Shown in pieces: positions 46,061 through 60,600 of a stretch of 64,000 nt of DNA (positions within the stretch are counted from its first letter, which is position 1; each line of letters begins with the position of its first letter). The position numbers were made by a program, and so were the translations under genes. The notes beneath the pieces were generated by a model that did no database searches, was not told where the DNA came from, and was given only the letters and a program-made list of their open reading frames with translations. The stretch spans positions 57,597,816-57,661,815 of the forward strand of contig NC_134982.1 of NCBI RefSeq assembly GCF_965638725.1, given 5' to 3'. Source of the stretch: Aptenodytes patagonicus (Eukaryota > Chordata > Aves > Sphenisciformes > Spheniscidae).

Positions 46061-48685
46061 GACTGCAAAGTGTACTTCCGTGTTTGGTTCTCGAACCTTG
46101 ACAAAATCGTGTTGTTATGTGCCGGGCAGCTAAGAACTCTGAATTATGTTTCATAGTCATAAAATTAAGGAATCTGAATCTTAGCTGACTGCGCATCAGT
46201 GCCATCATTTTCCAATTCTTGCGTAAAGTTAAACATACGCAGTGAAAGGGTAAGGATGTCATTATTAAACCCCCTGGAAGATTACTGCCTGTGCTACTTT
46301 CTGCTAAGCAAGCCACAGGTAATTGAAATTCTTTCACTAAAAGAGGTCTGAAATTCTTCTTTTTAGGGAGCCTGGTGAAAGATTCCATTCATTTGTAGTA
46401 TCATGAAGTTTTTTTAATTATTGTTTTATGTCCTATGTCAGTAGGACCTGAAAGTTCTTTCATGGATGGAATGTATGTAACCTATCTCTTTTTTTTTTTA
46501 CGTTTCTGTCTTTATTTACTTCCAGTAGCAAGAACTCTGACAGACACTTGGAGCATTACAAATGAGAGGTCACTGCTGGGTGGGTATCGCTTTAGTTCCA
46601 AACAACAGTAGCGGTTGTTAATGCTGTAGTAATTCACCACAAGGCTCAATGCCAAGTCAGTAACAAACCAGCCAAGCTGCTAGTGGCACAGTGATTGCCT
46701 ATTCAGCCACTTTTGTCCAGTACGTGTCCAGATGAACGTTTTAAAATCCTTAAATACCCGACAGTGGATGATTTTAATGAAATGTTATAAACCTCCCAAA
46801 CACAAAGCATCAGTAGTACAGTATCAGGAGTCTTTATGCTGATCTGCAAAGAGAACACACACTAACTTAGAGACTGGCACTTGCAGAACTAGAACCCAGC
46901 CTGGGATTTCTCCAGATGCTAGTATACCAGTTTTAAAAGCAAACAATTCAAGTTAGATCCTGTATTAGCCAGAATTGTTTTTCAACTTACTACTGCAAAG
47001 AAAAAAGTTGCAAACTGTGATGGTCTTGAATTACTGCATCACTTACTTTAAAATGCAGCTAACTTTAATCAGCCATCTAACTAGCCTTTTCTGTGTACCA
47101 CCAGCCTGAAACACCTCCTGATGACCCAGGCTAACAAATTCAGTGCTGACTTGGTTTTGTCACTCACATGAATGTGGGTGCTGAATAGAAATTATTTTTA
47201 AAAAAGGAAGTAAGTCCCATATGTTAGAAGTTCCAAAAGCCTAAGACAGGGTGAGAAGAAAGAAGCATGTTTTACATCTTTCTAAAAAAATCAATTCAAC
47301 AGGCCTATGTCAGTAACAGCAGATTCTGCTGTTTAGCCCGTGCCTTTATGAATTAGCACTAACTCATTTTTTGAGCTTTTGCTTTGCAGAAGTGCTTTAC
47401 GGAGTTACTGATTGAGTTTGATTTATTCAAAGCAACAAAAGGCTCAATTTTTTAATGATTTTGAGCAATTAATTGAATGACATCCCCATGCTGGATGTTT
47501 AAACAGAAGGCACTAAAGCTCTGAGGAAAAATCGCTACCGCCCTTCACTTCTTTTGATGATACACAGATAGAGCAGGTGTTCTGGTCTTCCGCTACTGAT
47601 GCAGTAGGCAACTTGGACTACAATCCGTGATGCTACACCATCACACATGGAGAAGAAAAGGAGGAGTAAATGGCACCGTATAGTTACCTGCAATAAAATC
47701 TCAAATTGTAATCATTAAGAGATCTGTGTGTTTTCTTCTCACCACAAAAACACTTATCTTCGTGCCCCATTCAATAGTAGCAAATAAATAGGTCACAGTT
47801 ACCTGACACTGTCCTGAGTAACCCCACAGGTTACCAAGCTGAAAGCTGCAAACCAAGATCCTACAGTGAGCTTTGCACGCTACTGTCAAGTACCCTCGCA
47901 CTGAAAAATCAAACTGCGCAAGTCCAAAATTCCTGGTGACTGACTTTATTTTACTGAAAAATCCAATCGCAAGAGCTGCTCTTGGTTTATCAGATGCCAA
48001 ACAATAGCTTTGACTATGTCTGCTCCAAACTTATACGGAAGTTTGAGTTGTCGTAAGAAACAGCTTCCTGGTTAAGTTGTAAGAGAATTATTTGCACTAA
48101 CTCAGTTGTTTTCAAATAAAATGGAAAAAAAGTCGTAAACCATTTACAATGTTTATAGTGATTAAACACAAATCCTGTCTCTGCAAAGAACCCCAGCTAC
48201 GACTGTTACTCTTTTAAAGTAAATTAAGAGCTCTGTACGCTCGTCATTATTCTGAAGGCTCCAAACTGAAACTGCATCCTTCAGCAGTAACAGAGTGTTT
48301 CAGCTAGCACTATTTGTTATGGAAGGCAGAGATGACAGTGCTGCCAGTGCCTGTTACCATCTTTTAATGTCTCGAATGGATTAATCTTGAACATTAATTC
48401 AGTAACAAGGCCAACCGGTCTGAACAAACAAACCAGCCATCATTATGGAATCACAATTGTGAACTGAGAGACAATGGACTTCTCACATACCCTCCCATGC
48501 ATGACCACATTTTGTCCAACCTGACCTATTCACTTTAGGAGGCAGTTGCTCCTGACTGGCGGTACCAAGTACCACAGGCAAAAAATTTCAATGCCATTAG
48601 AAGGGGAGTTTTACTGCAATGTTTTACTGCAATTTTACTTCTTCGCTTTCAGAAGATTTTATTTAATTAGAGCTATTATTCTGGC
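46061..48685. other. Intergenic AT-rich region
   Basis: No frame over about 111 codons and no splice-linked exons were found on either strand. A T tract near 46490 is the only simple sequence. I see no relic of MYL5 or SLC49A3, which lie next to ATP5ME in human. Confidence 0.5.
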
Positions 48686-48689
48686 AAAG

Positions 48690-49288
48690 AAGGCCAGCAG
48701 CCTCCTGGACTTAGGAACTGGGTGCCACTGGCAGGTCAAGGGAGATGACTGGTGAGAGCATATCCAGTGTGCTGCGTCCTGCTCTCCCCTCCCCAGTACA
48801 GGAGAGATGTGGACATTCTAAGGTGAGTCTACCAAAGGACAATGGAGATGACGCAGGGACTGGAGCATCTCTCATACAAGGAGAGACTGGGAGAGCTGGG
48901 ACCATGCAGCCTGCAAGAGAAGGATCAGGGGGAATCTTATCAGTGTTTATGACTAACTGATGGGGAGGAGCAAAGACTGAGCCAGACTCTTCTCAGTGGT
49001 GCCCAGTGACAGGATGAGAAGCAATGGGCACAAACTGAAATACAGGAAATTCCTTTTGAATGGAAGAAAAAAGAAAAAGAACCCTCTTTTTTACTCTAAG
49101 GGTGACTGAACACTTGAACAGGTTGACCTGTGAGTGCTTGTGGTGTCACCATCTGTGCAGATGCTCAAAGTCTGACTGGATACAGTCCTTAGCATCCAGC
49201 TCTAGCCGACCCTGTTTTAAACAGGAGGGCTGGACTTGGACAGTCTCCAGAGGTCCCTTCCAACCTCATCCATTCTGTGATTCTGGGA
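48690..49288 (+). mobile_element. Degraded CR1 LINE 3' fragment, + strand
   Basis: In + orientation the decayed ORF2 end is readable in pieces: LEHLSYKERLGELG-like wording near 48870, ARLFSVVPSDRM-like near 48985 and RVTEHLNRL near 49100. The CR1 tail AGGTCCCTTCCAACCTCATC with ATTCTGTGATTCTGG follows, ending near 49288. It has many substitutions and deletions, so it is older than the two large copies. The 5' end is approximate. Confidence 0.85.
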
Positions 49289-49855
49289 TTATTATAATAA
49301 TTTTAAGTGTTTCACTTTAATTTTTCTAGAGACAAAAACCTGTGGTCATTAGTAATTCTGTAAAGAACAACTAGTTACAGATAGATTTAGGAATGTTCTT
49401 TCTACTTGAGAATCACACAGTTCAAATTAACGTCTTATTCTGAAATGCCATTTGTTTCTCCCGAACTTAACAAAACTATCAGAATGATCCTAAACCAACT
49501 CTATTTATACAAAACCTCACGTCAAGTTTGCCCTCAAGTTTAGGTTCTGAGGTATTACTAAATTTGGTTTGAATAATGCTATCTTGACTACAAGCAATAA
49601 TAAAATGTTCTTTCTGCAGAACAAATTACTTACTTGCAAGTGGGAGGAAAAAAAAAAAGGAAAATGCATTAGCCAGTAAAGTTCCTTGTAGTATTTATAC
49701 ATTGCAATTCACTGCTCTTCAAAGCATCCCTGTAAACACTGGAATGAAACTCCTTGGTCAGATTCAGTTTCAGGTCTCATTTTCTTCAAGTACCAACAGA
49801 AACAGAATCAACATTTCTTTACATCACATTAAAAGCTTTTGGGTGTTTCACAGAA

Positions 49856-49898
49856 AATCACAGAATGGGTGAGGTTGGAAGGGACCCTGATGATTCTG
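49856..49898 (-). mobile_element. Short CR1 3' end fragment
   Basis: AATCACAGAATGGGTGAGGTTGGAAGGGACCCTGATGAT is the reverse complement of a CR1 3' end. Only about 40 bp remain. Confidence 0.75.
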
Positions 49899-50013
49899 AA
49901 GGAAAAAAAATAAAAAGATGTCCAACATCATTTTAATTGTAGACATCAGTTTTAAGTTTCACCTGCACAGCAGAAATAAAGGGCTAGAAGCTTTGTTTTT
50001 TCATTGATTGAAA

Positions 50014-50100
50014 TTTATTACAAATGCACATATTCACTGCTTATTATGTGCCCACTCCACTTTAGAAACAAAACCATATAGAACCAAAAGTACTTTTATT
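50014..50100 (-). terminator. TMEM175: Candidate TMEM175 polyadenylation signals
   Basis: Two AATAAA hexamers on the - strand (TTTATT on + at 50095-50100 and at 50014-50019) would give a 3' UTR of roughly 1.6 kb after the stop at 51650. Intervening sequence has no other gene signal. An A homopolymer at about 51151-51176 (+ strand) lies inside this UTR. Transcript data could move the end. Confidence 0.5.
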
Positions 50101-51146
50101 AAAGATCAGAAAAACCCTGCGATACACAATGCAGAATCCTACTGCAAGTCATTTAACCTCAAACAGGTATAAAACCCCTTGAATATCTGAACATACTCTC
50201 TCACAAGTACGTAATACTAACAATTACATATTGGTACCAAGGTGCTTCAAATCAAAAGCACAAGTGCTTTCAAGACTGATCTCAACTGAAATGAGATACC
50301 TGAATTTGTTTTCACCAACAATTACTCCAGGCATACTTTGCCACAGTATTTTTTAATTTTTTTTAAAAGGAACAACAAAATCCCTCAAATGCCTTTAAAC
50401 ATGGCATTACAGTTATCAGGCACTAACACAGTTCAAGTTACAAACTAATGGCTCTGCCAAAAAGAAACGTAAAGGCTTCCAGGGCAGCCAGAGGCTAGAT
50501 GACTTTGCCTACGCCTTCTGAACAGCTCTCTGCAGTGTAATGTTTGATAAGCATAAAGCTTATCAAACTGCACATAAGTGTAAAAAAATTCAACATGCCA
50601 TGGACTGGAACTTCTACAGGGTTAGTTTCTTTCGCTGTCTTGCTGAGACTCAGGTATCTGTGGGATCCTTTAGTTAGCCTCTACTTAGGGAAAAACTCAA
50701 CTCCCTTACTTGATGGGGAACTCTTACATATGGCAGGAAAGTCTCATACCCTCTCTGAACATGACATCACGCCTTCAGAGTAACAGAAGGATGTTGCTTT
50801 CAATAGACATGAAATCAGACACAAAAAGCCTGAGAAATTCAAACCTTTCATTTGAGATGAGCAGCTGCTCCTCTAGTCCCATAGCTCTTTGAATCTCCTC
50901 CCTGGAAGATATCAAAGCTAGTTCAATCCTTGGGATACATAGTCACATGAATCCTCATTTGTTAAATACATCCTTTTTTAAAAGAACAGATATGCCTGAA
51001 GAACTTGTGTTCAGGTGGCCTAGAAGACTGCATACGGGTCACAACTGCAACTCCCATCTGAACTCATGCTCAGAGTCACTCAAACACAAGCAGTTTTCAA
51101 AATGCTAACACAAGTTTGTGACTATGCAGAAGAGACACTGGAACCA

Positions 51147-51177
<31 letters not shown>

Positions 51178-51649
51178 GAGAGACCAGTAACCTGTATGCA
51201 CAAATGTTCCACCATGATGCACCATCCAGAAATCCAGAGGTCGCCATGTCTTCCAAGCCTCACTTGCTATCTTAGCGCAGCACAACCAGCTTCTATACCT
51301 GTGTTTGGCTGCTGTAGCGGCTGTCAGAAAACAGGGCATTTTGCTGTGCATCTGTTTGTGCACTTCTTAATCAATCATCACTGCAGTTACACGTCAAGCA
51401 CCATTTTTTTCCAAAAGGGTAACTCTAAAGGAAGGGGAACATGCTTTTCTTCGTATCCCCTATTTACCCAATGTTTTCAATTACAGGTTTTGGAGAAAGG
51501 ATCTCAAGCATGACCAGCTAAAACTTAAATACGCCCCAGTTATGGCCAGCACAGTCTTTGGTTTAGAACAATATAATCCACACATGAAGATAATGTGAGT
51601 TAGAAGCACTGAAGTTAATGTTACAACTTCACATGCACTGCACAGAAGT

Positions 51650-54600
51650 TTAGGACAGTGTTGCAGTAGGAGACAAACATGCCTCCTCTTCTTCTAACAA
51701 TACAACCTTCCGTCTGGAGAGAGACATCACGGACTTTATGACAGTTAAAGAAATTCTAACAAAAATGCGCAAGGCAAGAAAAGCAAATGGGATTACAATC
51801 TGCATAAGATGGAAAATTGCTGTGCTAAATTCACTTAACAAGCATGTTAGGAAGAAGGCCCCAAGGCTTACACATGGGTACAGAGCCAGCTTGGCAAACA
51901 TGAAGGCATGCTCCTTGCCACCATATCTAGCAAAAGGATGCAAAGTTTCCCTTTCATGGAGGAGGGCTGTAGTCCATATTGCAAACTGAAATATGCTGGC
52001 AAAGAAAGTGATAACACAGCTGACCTGAATGGCTTCTATTTCATTGTGAGACCTCTCTGCAAATTCACTGGTCAGCTGGTAAGCTAGCGGAAGCCCACCA
52101 ATGAAAGCCAATGAAAGTATGTTAAGCAGTCCCATTAATCGTGTAGCTTTTGTTACATAAAGGAAAAGTGAGTGATGGACAAACCACAGGAGACCAATTG
52201 TTACAAATGAGCCAAAGTAGGCAAGGTAGTTTGGGCCATATTCACTTAAAGCTTCAAGAAGGCTGCCATGGAACTTCTCCTCAACTTCTCTGGGGTCAGG
52301 GACATTGTCCTCACTGTGGAGAGAAAACTTACTTTACTGTGCATATTACTGTTATAAAAACACACCTGGAGCAACACTGAACGATGCTGCTTTACTCTAA
52401 GCAAGTAGGGGACAACAGGCATTCACTTTGTAGTTCTCTAATTTGTAACTTAAAAACAGCATTTCAAATTACAGCTCTGCAAATAAATTAGATCTGAAAG
52501 GAAATCTGAAAGTAAGTTGGCATTCCTTTAGGTTAATGTAACAAAGTTGCCACAGAGACTAAACAGCTTTTGTTGATAAAAGCCTTTTATCTGAAAACAT
52601 GACTAAGCAAAAAGGAAGCTTTGCTCTTCAAGACTCCCCACCCCAACATACATTAAATAGACTGATGATCACAACTGCTGAAATGTGGGCATTAGAACTA
52701 TCTTTTGTGTTCTGTATCTTTCAAAAAAAAATCATACTTAAAGTAACCACTGCAGGTTTTAGAAGTCAAAGACAATGTTTGGTTAATTTTATTTCCTCAA
52801 ATATTACATATAGACAAAAGTTAAAGTTGTATTTAATAACACAAAGTGTAAGAGGCAACACAAAGCCTTACCATATATCCAAAATGAGCAGGGTTGCTAC
52901 AATAGCATAGACTCCATCACTGAATGCTTCCACCCGTTCCTTACTCAGAGGCTCACTGAGGTAAAAAGTGAAGGTTTCTAAGCTATGGTGTGCCTCCTCT
53001 TCATCTCTCTGACCTGGAAACAAATCCAGGTGTTTACTAATGAAAGACAAAATCAGGTAGTATAAAACAAAGTAGTTAAACAACCTACTGTGACCTCCCT
53101 TTCTCTTTCTCCCCACCTGCCAAAATCTTTCTGTAGAAAGAAGGGTGCTGTTCATCCACACAGGTCAGTCACTCCACTTTTTTTGGCAGCTGTGCCTCTC
53201 CCTGAAGTTCATGTTGCTTTCAGGACAACAAGTGCTTCAGGGACAAAAAAGCACTGTCCTTTAAACTGTATGGGCTGACCGCTTCCACCAAGTGAGTAAT
53301 GACTCAAAGCTGTAATTGAACAAAACATTTAAGCTAAACAAATCAGATGCTGTGCCTCGGGAAGCCCTAATAGCTGTAGGTCCTCTAAGACAGTGTGGAG
53401 AACTTATACTGCATGGGAGAAAAACCTCACAGGAGCATGGGGGCTGCCCTGGGACATCAAATGGCCTGCTTTAAAATAATCTAGTCTTCGGTCAAAAGAT
53501 GGGGCTCTGGAGCTTTTATAGGAAATGTCAAACACATCCCTGAAGACTGGACTCTGAACTGCCCAGCTAGCCAAGCTGCACCACTTCAGGAGTATAGATT
53601 GGATGAAGAAGCAGCTTCCAGAGGAAGTAAGGAAAGGAACTGAATGAAAAGCAAGTGTAATCACAACTCAGCCAATAGAGCAGTAATTTATGTCAGCCAT
53701 CTGATGGGGTGAGATGTACACAGACATGGCCTGACGGCAAACTGCAGTGCCTCCATTGCAGTAGGCACAGGCAATACTTCTATGTGTTTATTCTCTGGCT
53801 CCGAGAGTCTGGCTTTAGCCTTTTCAGAGCATTTCTGCCTCCCTATTATTGCTGCCACATGGGGGAGTCAAACGTATGCTCCCATTTGCAGTGCACACGG
53901 ACTTGCGCTAGGCTGAACAGCAGCAGCAGAAGCACAAAGGTGTTATTCTTCTGACTTGCCTCAGGAGTGCCGATTCCAAAGATGTGATCTGTTCAGTGTT
54001 TTTGTGGTCAGTTTATATGGCTCTCAAAGAGGGACACTCCACCTTTTGGCTGAGTAGGTTGCACAATACCACCTTCTCCTTTATTCTGGCACTGGCAACC
54101 TTCTTCTCAGCAGAATTTAAGAGCAGCTCTGGCTGTCGGTGTGGTTGTGCAATTGTTAGTGCTGACACAAGGCGGGCAGAAAGAACATAAGCAAGGAGCG
54201 TGAGGTAAGGAGGCATGGATTTAGGCCTACTTAAGCCATGTGTGAAGGCACACCGTTAGACCACAGCAGTTAGATTAATGAGATGTAACACCCTAAACAG
54301 TTAACTACCCCGAAAAAGTTCGATTTATAGATGCTCTGCTTGCCAGTTTGAAAATGTGGGACCATACAGTATTGCTGGGAAGAAAGTGATACAGGCATAG
54401 AGTTTGCTTCCTATATTCTTCAATCCCCATGCTCCCTTTTTAGGAGGGAAAAGGGATAGATGGCCTGCAGCCACCATTCACGTACTTGTGTGTATGTGCA
54501 TGCACGTGCATATTCAGGACAAACCAGAGAGGTTTTGCACTCAGAAATGATCTTTGAATGTGTTGTGTCTTACACAAATCTAGTTACAAATTGAGGGAAA

Positions 54601-57600
54601 CCAGGGAGCGAGGGAGAAACTGTTTGGAAGCACAGCAATAAACCCCAAAATCACTATGCTCCAAGACTGAAAATGGAAGTATAGCACTAAAATTACTTCA
54701 TTCCAGGCTGTTTGGATAACATGTTGACAACCTAATAACATATCTGAACATAATCCTATGAATATTGCTACTCACCAACAATCTTGGTTTTACACCATGT
54801 AATGAATTGAGTGAGATGCGGAAAAATGATTACGAGCCCAAGAAGTACGTAAGACTATGGAAAGGAAAATGAACACAGTTTAAATTTAGTTATCAAAATA
54901 TAAATTACCTTCCAAGTTTAATATGAAACTATTACTCTCAATCTTTAGGTATAATCACATTGTGAAAAACAATTCTTGACTTTATGACATGGAAAAGGCT
55001 CACCTGAAATGCACATGTACCTCCTGAATATTGCATGTGCAACCTAATACTGATTTTTGATAGCTAATTTAGTACCAGTAATGAAGCAAGCTAAAACAAG
55101 AAGGGAAATAATTCTGTTAACAAAAATGCACTAATGACTTCTCTGGAAGTTGGAGAACTATCCCATGTGATCCTTATGGGTCCCTTCCAACTTGAGATAT
55201 TCTATGATTCTATTACTCTACTACTTGCGTCCCAAAGACACCTTAGTGGGTCATAAGTGGTTCACAGGCTTTGCACAGATCTAAGCACAGGAGCAACTTG
55301 GAGACTAATTTCACTGTTATTAATATTAAAAGAAAATACACTAGTGAACAAGGCGAGGGAGAAGACGGAAGTAAGGGTGTAAGAGGAAAACATATTTTCA
55401 GTTAAAATTAAGCCTTTTCACGTTTGGACTCATAACTGTCCCTTTTATCAATAGCAACCTGATTGCTCCCGAATTTGGGGATTATTTGAACACTGCTAAT
55501 TCCCATGGAATCTTTCCCAAAATTCAGTTAAATCTACCTTTTCCTAAAGAACAAGACAGAGGAAGGGAAGCTCAGGATACATCCAAAAACTAGACTTCAG
55601 TTCCAAGTGGGGGTTCTGAGAAAGATAAAAGCTATTAATAAGTAGGAGCAACTCGCTGCCGTTCAATAAAGATGGCAGAGAAAAAGGCTGTGTAAGGGCA
55701 GGCCTTAGCCAAAAACATTTGTTTTGAGATGCAAGTTGGCTAACTGATCTCCTTATTCTATTTGCTCTTACACCCTGAGTTAGTGCAGCAATTATATTCA
55801 CTTGTCTTCAGTTTGTGCAATGTGATGCTTATTTCATGCAACCTTCCACATTATCTCACCTACTTATGATGAGCAAGATGCTAAGTTACAGTTTAGAAGA
55901 CCTAATTAAGAGAAGCATTAAAAAAAGAACAACAGGCACAGCAACTAAAGCAAATATTGTAGCAGAATATTCTTTCAAAACTATCCAAACTCATGGATCA
56001 AATTACAGATTGGTATCTGTGAATTGAACACCTTCAATGCAAAATAGCAGCCATGATTACACCACTACAGAACTGGCAACTGAGGAAGTCTGCATATTTA
56101 ACATGGACATCATTCTTTTAATACACAGTCCTAAATATGACTAATATAAACTGCTCCATCAAAGTTTTCGGTTAACTGGGAGAACTTACCAAAGGAATAA
56201 AGAAAAAAGAAAAGATGGCTGCTAAAAGGCATAAAATTGGTCCTCTTAGGATAATCTTTAAGATATGACGTTTATAGAAATTCTGATTTTCAGACACCTG
56301 TATCTGTTGATTCAGTAAGTGTGGGTGATAGAATCCATATACTACTATCACAGCCTGCAAGGAGAAGAACATTGCTGAAGTTATTACATACAAGTATATG
56401 CAGCATTTAAAATATAAAACTGTAAAACTATAAATCGACAAATTCCAAAACACTTTCAACCTTAATTCTTCACTCCCACATGGAGAGCTGGTCTTAGAAA
56501 CTCTGAGATTTCACAATACACTGCAGGACAAGATTTTAGTCTCCTCTGCAGAGCTTGTCATGACCACAGATCTTATATGAAGAGGAATGAAGACCTCCAC
56601 AATAAGGAACAGAAAGTGACAAGGCACTGCACCAGGAGAAAACCAGTGCCATTGGACTGAGGCTGAAAGCCCATGTTCACTTAGCCATCACTGCACGGCT
56701 CAGTAAGAATCTCAGCAGGAAAAGTCAATTGCTATTTCCCCAAGGCATTTTTAAAGAGTGGGAAAGGAACTACTATACTGTGGACTTTGAGATCAGCTCA
56801 TTTAGTTGCATACATCAGCTTCACAGGACAGTGGCAATGCAAACTTTCATCTTACATACAGATACTGTATTATCACAACAGGCACAACTTTGAAAAAGAA
56901 TGCTATACAAACAAAAAAGACATTTAGCAGTTTATACCCATAGTTAATAAACATAATTTTAGTTCCACCCAAGAAAATCTATTTAAAAGTGAAAATGTAA
57001 ATGGATAGCTCCAATACCTGTATAAGGCCAATGACAACAGCACAGACACTGAACAAGAAAATGCCAAAAGGTACCTCTGGAAAGGAGGCCATTAAGGAAA
57101 ACTAGAAAAAAATGCAACTAGATCAAATATTTAATTAAGCAGCAATGTAGGAATAACCACAGAGAAACAGAAGCACTCTTCATTCAATACTGAAACTCAA
57201 AAACCTAAATAATACTTTGCATTTCAACATAATTCCACTAAATGCAATTTCTAGCCGCAAATACATGCAGGCATTCCAACCAAAGGCACCTGGAGAGATG
57301 GCTTTGCTCCCATGTCTCCGTACTAACTAGACTGGCTTGTAGCTGAGCATAAAGTTTAACAGTGTTTTCAGTGGACAAGATGTTCATAGCTGTGAAAATT
57401 CTTGATATTAAGATAACTTTTTGAATCTTTTAATTTCTCTGCCTCCATGGCTCCCTTCTGTATTAATTTCTGCAGCTTCATTAGGGGGAAAAAAAAGCAG
57501 GTAGTAGTATTAAGGTAACATTGGCAACTTTCCAAATTATTTCAGCTTCAAGGCAAAGTAAAAAGTATGTGCTCTTGCTGATAAAGATCGTTCTACTGAC

Positions 57601-60600
57601 CACAGCCTTATTATTTGCAGACTAATATATAACACAGATATATCCACAGAGAAACAGGTGCCTGTCATACAAATCTGTTCTACACATACAATAAAAGTCA
57701 AGATGCATTTTAAGCAACTGTTGTGTTCTGCTAATACAGTGTTCAGCTGCAAATATTCTTGCTAGGTCTAAAGGTCATCTGATCAGAAATTGTGCAGAAC
57801 ATCAAATTTGCAGATTTAAAAAATGAATGATTGGCTGCCAGAATCAACCTTGCTGAGTAAGTTAGAAGTGATATAAAAAACTCTGTCTAGATTACAAAAA
57901 GAAAACATTCTGTCATCTAAAGAGGAGTCTGAAACACAGCTTTAGTTCCCTTACTAAATGCAGAATTTTCATCAGACAACTTTGACATTTTTCAATACAG
58001 TTGCTTTTGTAAAAGAAATCGTGGGAAACTATGACTTTCCACGATGATAATTTTCCTTCGAGAATACCCATTTTCTGCCAGGTCTATAACATGCAGTAAT
58101 TGAAGGTTATAACATATCCTCATGAATTTTAAAAAAGTAAGGCTTAACTATTACAATGGATTTGGGGTTTATATTACAATAACACTTTCCTGGGTTTCTG
58201 AATACTTTGGTAAAGTCTTTCCAAATAAAAAAAGAAAAAAAAAACTGTAATTGAAACATATGTCAGATTTTAGAAAAGTACTTACTGTGTATGGCAAGAA
58301 AGTTATGATCATCATACAAGCCTAAAAAAGAAAAAAGCGTACTGAAACACTAGGTAAAATACAAAGCAAGCAATCCCCTCATTAAAGATGTGTCCAGAGA
58401 ATGCAAGAAAACAGATCAAATGCTTGTGCTTGCGTCACAAAAAACCCCCACATTTCTGAAGTTGCTGAGCTTTGACTGTAACAAATGACTAGTTTTGCAC
58501 ACGTCTTCCATGTTTGCTATCCAAACTGTACAGGCTTCTTTTAGAAACCACTACAGTTTTGTTACCAATACCACGGGTAAAAGTTTTGCCATGGTTCTCA
58601 ACAGACTTCTTTCTAAAGTAGCAATGCCAAAAGTACCACACCTTCTAAAGAGGTGTTTCTGATTTGTCAAAACCATTAATCTCTGATCACAAGTATTTTA
58701 TACATAAAAAAGCCAAATTTAAAAAACGACCTCAAGCACAAAGAAATGCACTGCTTTGAAAGCTGCATTAGATAAGAATTACATGCCTTAAACCAGTCCT
58801 CTAACACAATTTCCTGCAGTGTTATCTCATGGAGTTTAAACTCAGTATTTTTATTAACAAAATTAAATTGCGTGGTTGCACACTGTCAGAGAACAGAATT
58901 TCAAACAATATAGCAAAATACAAGGCTCCAGCTGAAAGCAAGAATATGTTCACCATTGCAGCATCCCATCACAACTGTTAGTAACCAAGATACTACAGGG
59001 TGGCTTGTTAAAAAACATACTCAAATAAATGAAGAATTTTTAAGATATAAGATTTAGGCAAGCGTAAAGCTCAAAACACTGATTCAGAGATTGGTCTCTC
59101 AGTGGTAGGTTTTGAAAAAGCATATAATCCTCTGTTTCAAATAAGCTTCAGAATTAATTTCTGAGCAACCTGAACAGAGAAATGACTGAAAATGTAACTG
59201 TAATTCAAACCTACCACTAAGATTTTTTGCTACAAAAGACATAGCATTTCATCTTCTTAAGCCTGGAGGACAGATACTTCCGCTGGACACAGACGAACAG
59301 AGTCAAAAGCTTTTGCCATAGGTGCCTCCAGTTCCCTCAGATGAACTTCAGACTAACCCGTTGCAGAGCTTCTTTTCACTTACAGTAAAACATGTGCAAG
59401 TTATAAACAAGTTAGTTATCAATCAGCCACTTTGGCAAGGAGGAATTCAAGCTCTTTGTATCTTCCTGACTTGGAAATTTGGCAGAGTTATGCTATTTAA
59501 ATTAGAAACTTTTGGATATGTAGATACAGACTTAAGAAAAAGTGACCTGTACTTGCTAGTTAAACATCCAGCGTGTCTGACAAGACTCACCAGATTTAGA
59601 AGAGCGAGGACATCATCTATAAGCTCTATCACCTGAAACAACCTGTCAAGGCAAGGCAAGATACCATGAACAAGCGAGCTCCCAAAATACGTTTTACAAC
59701 ACTGTATACAAAATCATACACTTATGATATTATAGGGGAACCTGATTTCCTTTGCTTCACAATTTATACAAGTAGTACAGGTGATACCAAAACTCATTAG
59801 CTCAAACATCAAGTAATTTGTTAGAAAAATTTGAAAAGTGAGATATGAACAGTCAAGTTCAATCATGGAGCAGTTATTAAGAACCTCATTTCTATTTGAA
59901 GGACAAGCGGCATATGATGTAGCAAACTGGCTTTTTTTTTTTTCCTACTCTATCCTTCCTCTACACCTGGAATTATATATTTACTTTGAAATAAATGTCA
60001 CCATTGTTAAGAGCCAATTCACCTGTTAAGTAGTGATCCAGATGTCAGTTCTGACCCATTGAGTCACATATCAAAAACCCAACAAGGCAGGGAGCTACAA
60101 ATGGGTATCATTGCTTGGAAAATGGAAGATAGGGGGTGATTCGGGAGCAGGAGTTGATGATGACTCTCTGGAGGACTTGCCACTTCACTATAGGATGAAA
60201 TGCAGCCAAGTCATGGGGCAGGCAATTGGTTTGCTTTCTCCTAGAGCAGTTTTGTTCCAGAACACCTCTATCTTTTGCCACCTGACACACCCAGAACAGG
60301 ACAGCCAGCAAACTGCTAGCGAGCTGCACAAGGCTTGGGAGCCACAGGACAACTATCATTAGCTGTCAATTTGCTTAAACACAGGCAAGGCCCAGAACTA
60401 ACTGGAGACTGACAGCCTGCGCTCACTGCTCAAGCAAATGCTTCCAAAGCATGAACAAAGGCAGACTTTTACCAGCAGACACTGTTCACCGGTCATGCAA
60501 GAACACGAACAAGTCCATTTGATAATCTGACGCCAAAATAAAAATATAGGCACCAGACTGACTTTTAGCTTGTCAGGCAAAGCAATGCTGTGCAGGGATC

